Positions 1 through 4,439 of a DNA stretch of 5,352 nt are shown here, piece by piece (within the stretch, counting starts at the first letter, position 1; the number at the start of each line of letters is the position of its first letter). The stretch comes from an uncultured Alphaproteobacteria bacterium (GTDB taxonomy: Bacteria; Pseudomonadota; Alphaproteobacteria; UBA2136; UBA6156). Made by a program: the position numbers and the translations under genes. The stretch is taken from the NCBI GenBank assembly GCA_937928525.1, contig CALFWJ010000087.1, positions 1-5,352 of the forward strand, read 5' to 3'. The notes below the pieces were generated by a model. It was not told where the DNA came from and ran no database searches. It was given only the letters and a program-made list of their open reading frames with translations.

Positions 1-1305
1 AAGGCAGGGCGGGCAGATACCGCCACCGACCCCGCGCCATTATCTATGATTGAAACATGGATTGAGCTTAAACCAAAAGAAGAATGGCGCGCAGGAATGA
101 CACCTGAAAAACTCATGGCAGAACTCGATAAAAAAGTGCGCTTGCCAGGGCTCTCTAACAGCTGGGGCTATCCCATCAAGATTAGGCTAGATATGCTCAC
201 AACGGGTATTCGCACCCCTGTAGGCATTAAAATATCTGGCCCTGACCTTAAAGGTATCGCTGACCTTTCTCGCCAAGTAGAAAATATTGTGAAGGAAGTT
301 AAAGGCACACGCAGCGCCATTGCTGACCGCGTTCAAGGCGGAAAATATATTGAGATTGTACCAAACCGCCGCGCTTTAGCCCGCTACGGCGTAGATATCG
401 GCACAGTTCAACGCATCATCCAAATTGCACTCGGCGGCATGAAACTCACTGAGGCCATTGAAGGGCGAGAACGCTACGGCATTATGGTACGATATGACCG
501 CCCCTTCCGTGAAGATATGGCCGATCTAGAAAACGTGCTTGTCCCCACACCTGAAGGTGCGCACATCACGCTAGCAGAACTTGCCACGGTAAAAATCACC
601 GAAGGCCCACCCATGATTAAATCTGAGAATGCCCGCTTAAACGGGTGGGTATTCGTAGACTTAGAAAATGTTGATATTGGCAGTTACATTAAAAATGTGC
701 GCCAAACACTCAATGAAAAGCTAGCGCTTCCCGCAGGTTACAGCCTTACATTCTCTGGCCAGTTTGAACAAATGCAAGAAGCTAATAAACGCCTCAGCGT
801 CGCTATTCCAGCGGCATTACTGATTATTTTGACGCTACTTTATCTGCACTTTGGTCGTTGGGATAGAACCGCGCTCATTATGCTGGCTGTACCGTTCGGC
901 CTTATTGGCGGTATTTGGGGTGTTTACCTTGCAGGCTACAATCTCTCGGTTGCGGTTGCTGTTGGCTTTATTGCCCTTGCGGGGATAGCTGTAGAAACGG
1001 CTATTATAATGCTGATATATATTGACCAGCAAGTGCGCGAGCACCCACCAAAAAATTATAACGACCTTCTTGGGGCGGTAACTCACGGCGCAGTGCTCCG
1101 TGTCCGCCCTAAGTTGATGACGGTAAGTACCATCATCTTTGGCCTCCTTCCTGTATTCTTCACAGACGGCCCAGGGGCTGATGTTATGCGCCGCATTGCA
1201 CTACCCATGGTAGGCGGTATGACCAGCACACTTGTGCTGACCCTGATTCTCATTCCTGCCATATATGTCCTTTATATGGGCTGGATAATGAATCTAAAAA
1301 AGTAA
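1..1305 (+). CDS. cusA: CusA-type heavy-metal efflux RND pump, C-terminal part (5' end outside window)
   Basis: This is the C-terminal 434 residues of an inner-membrane HME-RND proton antiporter (family members are about 1040 residues), which exports metal from periplasm or cytoplasm through a tripartite complex. The frame is open from base 1 and already reads family sequence (GRADTATDPAPLSMIET), so the ATG at 46 is internal. Visible in order: part of the second periplasmic porter region, then the last five membrane helices (TM8-12). Met at codon 65 (193-195), in RLDMLTTG, aligns by my recollection with E. coli CusA Met672, one of three Cu(I)/Ag(I) ligands; the other two lie upstream of the window. 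Glu at codon 332 (994-996, AGIAVE) and Lys at codon 371 (1111-1113, RVRPK) match the proton-relay residues Glu939 and Lys984. Another Met (codon 147, LGGM) lies one position from CusA Met755. A cusF-like gene follows 30 nt downstream, supporting Cu/Ag as substrate. Assignment to HME-RND is firm; Cu/Ag specificity is inferred. Confidence 0.93.
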   Translation, partial: KAGRADTATDPAPLSMIETWIELKPKEEWRAGMTPEKLMAELDKKVRLPGLSNSWGYPIKIRLDMLTTGIRTPVGIKISGPDLKGIADLSRQVENIVKEVKGTRSAIADRVQGGKYIEIVPNRRALARYGVDIGTVQRIIQIALGGMKLTEAIEGRERYGIMVRYDRPFREDMADLENVLVPTPEGAHITLAELATVKITEGPPMIKSENARLNGWVFVDLENVDIGSYIKNVRQTLNEKLALPAGYSLTFSGQFEQMQEANKRLSVAIPAALLIILTLLYLHFGRWDRTALIMLAVPFGLIGGIWGVYLAGYNLSVAVAVGFIALAGIAVETAIIMLIYIDQQVREHPPKNYNDLLGAVTHGAVLRVRPKLMTVSTIIFGLLPVFFTDGPGADVMRRIALPMVGGMTSTLVLTLILIPAIYVLYMGWIMNLKK

Positions 1306-1335
1306 AATAACCTAAAATAAACAAAGGAAACTAAA

Positions 1336-1746
1336 ATGAAAAAAGCACTCTTAACAACAGCACTTACGTTAGCCACACTCTTGCCAACGCTATCTATGGC
1401 AGGCGAAGGGCATAATATGAATACGAAAGCGCATGAAATTGCATTGCCAGCCAATACATACATGGGCGCAGGCGTTATTCAAAAAGTGAACGTCGACGCG
1501 AGAACAGTAAACATCGCCCACGAAGCTATCCCAACGATTAAGTGGCCAGCAATGGTTATGGATATTGCCGTGTCTGATGAAATTAATTTGGACAATATAA
1601 AAGCTGAAGACGCCATCAAATTCCACCTCAATCTAGGTACAGATAAAGTTTACCGTATCGTAAAAATTATTCCTACCGAGAAGGCAATATCTCACATCCA
1701 GCCAGAAACTGAAACGCAAGACCACTCAGAACATCACAACCATTAA
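1336..1746 (+). CDS. cusF: CusF-like periplasmic Cu(I)/Ag(I)-binding chaperone
   Basis: A 136-residue secreted protein. Residues 1-22 form a signal peptide (MKK, hydrophobic stretch, then SMA as likely cleavage site). The core at about 45-112 has the small beta-barrel pattern of CusF: GVIQKVN, then HEAIPTIKWPAMVM, then a DAIKFHL strand and a final YRIVKI strand. His62, Trp70, Met73 and Met75 have the same spacing (0, +8, +11, +13) as His36, Trp44, Met47 and Met49 of E. coli CusF, where the two Met and the His bind Cu(I)/Ag(I) and the Trp caps the metal. In that system CusF hands metal to the CusCBA pump. The C-terminus adds a short acidic His tail (DHSEHHNH) that the E. coli protein lacks as far as I recall. 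AAGGAAA (1324-1330) is the ribosome site. It lies 30 nt after the pump gene, so it is probably co-transcribed and co-induced by copper or silver. Confidence 0.93.
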   Translation: MKKALLTTALTLATLLPTLSMAGEGHNMNTKAHEIALPANTYMGAGVIQKVNVDARTVNIAHEAIPTIKWPAMVMDIAVSDEINLDNIKAEDAIKFHLNLGTDKVYRIVKIIPTEKAISHIQPETETQDHSEHHNH

Positions 1747-1759
1747 GGAGAAATAAATC

Positions 1760-2320
1760 ATGTTTGAAATCATTCCAAATTACCACCCTATCTTGGTGCA
1801 TTTTACGGTGGCTTTACTATCTACTGCATCACTGCTGTTTATTGTGGGGGCGCTTGCCCCTCCATCAGCAGCATGGAAAGACACATGTTTAACCGTTGCC
1901 CGCTGGAATTTATGGCTAGGCGCACTCATCACCCTCGCAACCGTCCTCGCTGGCTGGCAGGCTTATAATAGTGTCGCGCATGATGGGCCATCTCACGCGG
2001 CCATGACAGACCACAAAAACTGGGCGTTCCCAACAGCAGGCTTGTTTATATTTTTGGCTCTATGGGCATTTATTCAACGTAAAACCGAGAAGGTACATAC
2101 GGCCTTTGTAGTACTCATCGCCATTGCGGCCATCATGCTCGGGGCAACAGGACTTAAAGGGGGTGACTTAGTTTATCGTTACGGCCTAGGCGTTATGTCT
2201 CTACCAGAAGCTACTGGTGATGGCGGTCATGACAGCCATAGCCACGGCGATGATGCACATCATCAACCTAAAATGAAAAACAGCCCAAGCCATGACGACC
2301 ATAGCGGCCATGCACACTAA
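1760..2320 (+). CDS. DUF2231-type four-helix membrane protein with His-rich C-terminal tail
   Basis: This 186-residue inner-membrane protein resembles the DUF2231 family, whose biochemical role is not established. It opens with HPILVHF (residues 9-15), the characteristic first-helix motif. Predicted helices are at about 11-32, 50-68, 88-105 and 113-132, followed by GGDLVYRYGLGV. The positive-inside rule puts the 33-49 loop (Lys40, Arg48) and the 106-112 loop (QRKTEK) in the cytoplasm. The N-terminus, the His-containing 69-88 loop and the C-terminal tail would then be periplasmic. The tail (about 155-186) carries nine His among Asp, Gly and Ser (HDSHSHGDDAHH, HDDHSGHAH), a likely low-affinity metal-binding segment. 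The AGGAG at 1746-1750 overlaps the stop of the cusF-like gene (13 nt gap), indicating tight coupling. From context I infer a role in metal handling next to the Cus pump; no reaction can be assigned. Confidence 0.85.
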   Translation: MFEIIPNYHPILVHFTVALLSTASLLFIVGALAPPSAAWKDTCLTVARWNLWLGALITLATVLAGWQAYNSVAHDGPSHAAMTDHKNWAFPTAGLFIFLALWAFIQRKTEKVHTAFVVLIAIAAIMLGATGLKGGDLVYRYGLGVMSLPEATGDGGHDSHSHGDDAHHQPKMKNSPSHDDHSGHAH

Positions 2321-2323
2321 ACA

Positions 2324-2349
2324 TTAAAAAAGAAAAATAATTTTTAAAT
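2324..2349 (+). promoter_or_regulatory. A/T-rich tract, possible UP element
   Basis: Twenty-six bases made almost only of A and T (A-runs then TTTTTAAATT) sit directly upstream of the -35 box at 2350. The composition and the A-run/T-run order resemble an UP element contacted by the RNA polymerase alpha subunit. Its exact phase relative to the -35 box is uncertain. TTAAAAA (2324-2330) and TTTTTAA (2341-2347) could also pair, but an all-A/T stem with a ten-base loop is too weak to call a terminator. Confidence 0.35.
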
Positions 2350-2378
2350 TAGACACAAGCTATAGATAGCGTTAGAAT
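2350..2378 (+). promoter_or_regulatory. Sigma70-type promoter for the second efflux operon
   Basis: TAGACA (2350-2355, 5/6 to TTGACA) is separated by exactly 17 bases from TAGAAT (2373-2378, 5/6 to TATAAT). The expected transcription start, about seven bases after the -10 box, is near 2385, three bases before the ATG at 2388. It lies in the largest gene-free gap between well-formed genes (2321-2387), at the change from the cus-type block to the czc-type block. The match was found by eye and no start site is measured. Confidence 0.6.
2359..2370. promoter_or_regulatory. Palindromic operator candidate in the promoter spacer
   Basis: GCTAT-AG-ATAGC is a perfect 5-bp inverted repeat with a two-base centre. 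Its midpoint (2364.5) coincides with the middle of the 17-base spacer between the -35 and -10 boxes (2364). Metal sensors of the MerR family bind dyads there, but normally at 19-20 base spacers, whereas a repressor (ArsR- or TetR-like) could use a normal spacer. No regulator gene is in the window, so the binding protein is unknown. Confidence 0.4.
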
Positions 2379-2387
2379 TATTTGGTA

Positions 2388-2729
2388 ATGAAAAAAATGA
2401 CAACCATAATTATATTTGTATTGGCGCTCACACAGTTGGTCGGTGTCGTGCATGCTGTTGTTGATTCTATTCACCATGACACTGCTCAAACACATGCTTT
2501 TGAAAGTGTTGTGACAAACACTGTTGATAATAGTAACTCTGAATTAGTGTCCAATCATTCTGAAAACTGTCAGTTTAATTGCCATAGCCATTGTCATGCC
2601 CAAGTGTTTCTAGGGACATCAAATTCTCATGTTGTCTCTAGTAAAAAAACCGCGCAGGTTTTTGGCTATAATCAATTCTACATTGGTCTTATCCATGGGC
2701 CAGACTCTCCACCACCCAGTATCCTTTAA
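2388..2729 (+). CDS. Small secreted Cys/His-cluster protein, CzcI-like by position and style
   Basis: With the ATG at 2388 this is a 113-residue protein. A signal peptide covers residues 1-23 (MKK, hydrophobic core, VHA cleavage). The mature part has scattered His (29, 30, 36, 57), then a compact cluster Cys61, Cys65, His66, His68, Cys69, His70 (CQFNCHSHCH), and ends in a Pro-rich GPDSPPPSIL tail. Small exported His/Cys proteins of this kind precede czcC-czcB-czcA operons, and CzcI of Cupriavidus is one; I infer resemblance, not proven homology. A metal-sensing or metal-buffering role is plausible. The in-frame TTG at 2382 would add two residues, but ATG 2388 starts a normal MKK signal peptide. 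No Shine-Dalgarno sequence precedes either start, which fits a leaderless mRNA from the promoter just upstream. GC here is about 39%, below the preceding genes. Confidence 0.72.
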   Translation: MKKMTTIIIFVLALTQLVGVVHAVVDSIHHDTAQTHAFESVVTNTVDNSNSELVSNHSENCQFNCHSHCHAQVFLGTSNSHVVSSKKTAQVFGYNQFYIGLIHGPDSPPPSIL

Positions 2730-2745
2730 GCTTACTCTACCAAAA

Positions 2746-2783
2746 ACAGGCCAATTTTAGCCTGTAGGCATATTTTTATGCCT
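2746..2783 (+). other. Two adjacent RNA hairpins with a shared alternative arm
   Basis: ACAGGC (2746-2751) pairs with GCCTGT (2760-2765) around an eight-base loop. Immediately next, AGGCATA (2766-2772) pairs perfectly with TATGCCT (2777-2783) around TTTT. GCCTGTA occurs twice (2760-2766 and 2780-2786), so the first arm could instead pair with 2780-2785, enclosing and disrupting the second hairpin. No U-run follows, so neither is a standard intrinsic terminator. The element lies between the two small secreted-protein genes, 31 nt before the next ATG. Possible roles are mRNA processing or stability, or a switch affecting the downstream ribosome site. Confidence 0.5.
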
Positions 2784-2813
2784 GTAATGTAATTTATAAA
2801 AGGATATTAAGAA

Positions 2814-3107
2814 ATGAATAAATATATTGTAATGGGCGTGTGCGCCTTAGGTTTAACCGTAGCAGCAAACAGTGTCTTTGCTGAAAGTAGAAAAAATCAT
2901 GTGTCTCCAGAAATGGAAACTATTATGTTCCCTGAACAAACTGGTGAGATTTACGGTTGGAATAAAGAAGGTATGGCTACTTCATCTCGTCATCACGCGA
3001 CTACGCCCGCAGATTGTGTTATGGCAAAAAGCTATCCTGCACGTAGTGGTGGTATCGAGCTTCACAAGAGGTTACACACCAATCATAATGACAATGCTTG
3101 TCGCTAG
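2814..3107 (+). CDS. Unrecognised small secreted protein (97 aa)
   Basis: I do not recognise a family. The protein starts with a clear signal peptide (MNKYIVMGVCALGLTVAANS, cleavage after VFA at 23), leaving about 74 mature residues. Visible features: Met34, Met38, Met54 and Met70; His29, His60-His61, His84, His88 and His91; and two mature Cys, Cys68 (ADCVMAK) and Cys96 next to the C-terminus. The Cys pair could form a disulfide in the periplasm, and the His/Met content would suit metal binding, but neither is shown. The ribosome site AAAAGGA (2797-2803) is well placed. An overlapping frame at 2872-3111 has no signal peptide and no upstream ribosome site, so this frame is preferred. It sits between the CzcI-like gene and the channel gene and is followed by a strong hairpin. 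From context I infer an accessory periplasmic role in metal export. Confidence 0.75.
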   Translation: MNKYIVMGVCALGLTVAANSVFAESRKNHVSPEMETIMFPEQTGEIYGWNKEGMATSSRHHATTPADCVMAKSYPARSGGIELHKRLHTNHNDNACR

Positions 3108-3115
3108 CTAAATAT

Positions 3116-3160
3116 GCGTTGGAAGGTTTCGATTTTTGAGCCTTCCAACGCTAATTTTAT
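3116..3160 (+). terminator. Strong hairpin, intrinsic terminator or attenuator within the operon
   Basis: GCGTTGGAAGG (3116-3126) pairs perfectly with CCTTCCAACGC (3141-3151), an 11-bp GC-containing stem around a 14-base loop, followed by TAATTTTAT. It starts nine bases after the stop of the 97-residue gene and ends 23 bases before the ATG of the channel gene. The U-tract is interrupted and short, so partial termination is more likely than complete. It would let the small secreted proteins be made in excess of the pump parts. A role as an mRNA 3'-end stabiliser or cleavage boundary is the alternative. Confidence 0.65.
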
Positions 3161-3174
3161 AATAAGGATATCCC

Positions 3175-4434
3175 ATGATAAAAAAAGTATTTCTCTTAAC
3201 TCTTTTATGCACCCCAAGCCTGACGATGGCTGCAGAAGATATAGTGCATTTTGATTTGGCTGCTGCGTATCAACAAGCTATGCAGCACTCCCCAACACTC
3301 AAAGAAGAAAAAGCCCGTCTTGAAGCTATGTCTGGTCAAACACAACAAGCATCAGTTTGGTTAAATCCAGAATTTGAATTTGACATAGAAAATTTTGGTG
3401 GCAATGGACAATTTAATGGTACTGACGCCGCTGAACATACCTATGCATTATCACAAAAATTAGAAATTGGAGGCAAACGTTCTGCGCGAAGTAATGCCGC
3501 ACTTAAACGCTTAGAAGCTGCGCAGGCAAATTATACTGTAGCTGAGCTAAAGCTGAAGCAAGACGTCACCATTGCCTATATGGGCGCTGTTGCAGCGGCA
3601 CAAAACTTTAGATTAGCTCAAGAGCAAGAAGACCTGGCCCAAACAGTGCTTAATACCGTTAAAAAACGGGTAAAAGCGGCACGTGAACCAAAGATTCAAC
3701 AACGTAAAGCTGAAGTTGCTTATGCAACGGTTACTCTTAAACGTCAACAGGCTGAACGTGAAGCTAAGTTAGCACTAACAAAATTAGCGGCTTTATGGAA
3801 TGAGCATGTATTAAACAGCACTTTACAAACAGACAGTTTCTTCCGCCTTGTCACACCAAAAGCCTATCAATTTTATGAAACGCAACTCACTGAAACTCCT
3901 CAGCTTCAACGCTATCAATATCTGGTACAAGCGCAAAAAGCTGACGCCAACCTAGAAAAAGCACAAAATATACCTGACCCCACATTTCGACTTGGCATAA
4001 AAGACTTTAATGAAAGTGGTGACCAAGCTTTAGTTGCTGGCCTTTCTTTTCCGCTGCCTGTGTTCAATCGCAATGGCGGTAATATGCGCAAGGCATTGAG
4101 TCAAGTTACTGTTGCTGAACAGCAAGAACATCAAGCACGTTTGGCACTAACACAGCAGCTAAGCGAAGATTGGCAATCATGGCAACAGTCGGATCAAGAA
4201 GCGAAACGTTTGCAAGATTCAATCATCCCGTTAGCACAAGAAGCTTTCAAGCTTGCACGCGAAGGCTACAACAAAGGCCGTTTTCCCTACCTAGAAGTTC
4301 TAGATGCTCAACGCACTTTATTTGATTCCCGCGCCCAATACCATGATGCCTTACTGCGAATGCACATCGCCCGAGCGAATGTAATGGCAATAACTCCAGA
4401 CACTCAAATCTCTTTAACAGAATCAAAGGAATAA
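3175..4434 (+). CDS. czcC: CzcC/CusC-type outer-membrane efflux channel (TolC superfamily)
   Basis: This 419-residue protein is the outer-membrane factor of an HME-RND pump; trimers form the exit duct across the outer membrane and periplasm. A signal peptide ends at TMA (residues 1-19). Cys12 is in the hydrophobic core without a proper lipobox, so the protein is probably not a lipoprotein, unlike E. coli CusC. The typical two OEP repeats are visible. Repeat one has FDLAAAYQQAMQHSPTLKEEKARLEA, with LNPEFEFDIENFGG and LSQKLEIGGKR. Repeat two has QRYQYLVQAQKADANLEKAQNIPDPTFRLGIKDF, followed by GDQALVAGLSFPLPVFNRNGGN, a CzcC-group hallmark. Long Gln/Ala/Lys-rich helices (about 110-205 and 300-385) form the coiled-coil barrel, and LDAQRTLFDSRAQYHDAL near the end is also typical. 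AAGGA (3164-3168) is the ribosome site, and the adaptor gene starts five bases after the stop. GC is about 40% in the sampled part. Substrate is not determined by this subunit. Confidence 0.92.
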   Translation: MIKKVFLLTLLCTPSLTMAAEDIVHFDLAAAYQQAMQHSPTLKEEKARLEAMSGQTQQASVWLNPEFEFDIENFGGNGQFNGTDAAEHTYALSQKLEIGGKRSARSNAALKRLEAAQANYTVAELKLKQDVTIAYMGAVAAAQNFRLAQEQEDLAQTVLNTVKKRVKAAREPKIQQRKAEVAYATVTLKRQQAEREAKLALTKLAALWNEHVLNSTLQTDSFFRLVTPKAYQFYETQLTETPQLQRYQYLVQAQKADANLEKAQNIPDPTFRLGIKDFNESGDQALVAGLSFPLPVFNRNGGNMRKALSQVTVAEQQEHQARLALTQQLSEDWQSWQQSDQEAKRLQDSIIPLAQEAFKLAREGYNKGRFPYLEVLDAQRTLFDSRAQYHDALLRMHIARANVMAITPDTQISLTESKE

Positions 4435-4439
4435 AAACT

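Noticed and set aside
46..48. ATG at 46 as the true start of the RND gene
   Set aside because: The frame is open from base 1 and codons 1-15 already encode conserved family sequence (GRADTATDPAPLS), so the gene begins upstream of the window.
835..1086. Minus-strand open frame inside the RND gene
   Set aside because: It is antisense to conserved transmembrane helices, has no recognisable domain or ribosome site, and is best explained as a shadow frame.
2324..2347. A/T-only inverted repeat as a terminator for the cus block
   Set aside because: The stem contains only A-T pairs with a ten-base loop, too weak for an intrinsic terminator; an A/T-rich promoter-upstream element fits better.
2382..2387. 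TTG at 2382 as start of the Cys/His protein
   Set aside because: It would lie at or upstream of the predicted transcription start and adds only Met-Val before a standard MKK signal peptide at 2388. It cannot be fully excluded.
2872..3111. Overlapping + frame within the 97-residue gene
   Set aside because: It has no signal peptide or ribosome site and unconvincing composition; the frame starting at 2814 has both signals.
3136..3163. TTGAGC-N16-TATAAT as a promoter for the channel gene
   Set aside because: The predicted start near 3170 would exclude the AAGGA ribosome site at 3164-3168 and leave a five-base leader; TATAAT can arise by chance in this A/T-rich gap. Kept only as a remote possibility.
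3175..3234. Lipoprotein signal on the outer-membrane channel
   Set aside because: Cys12 lies in LLTLLC without a small residue before it, and a normal cleavage site follows at TMA, so signal peptidase I processing is more likely.
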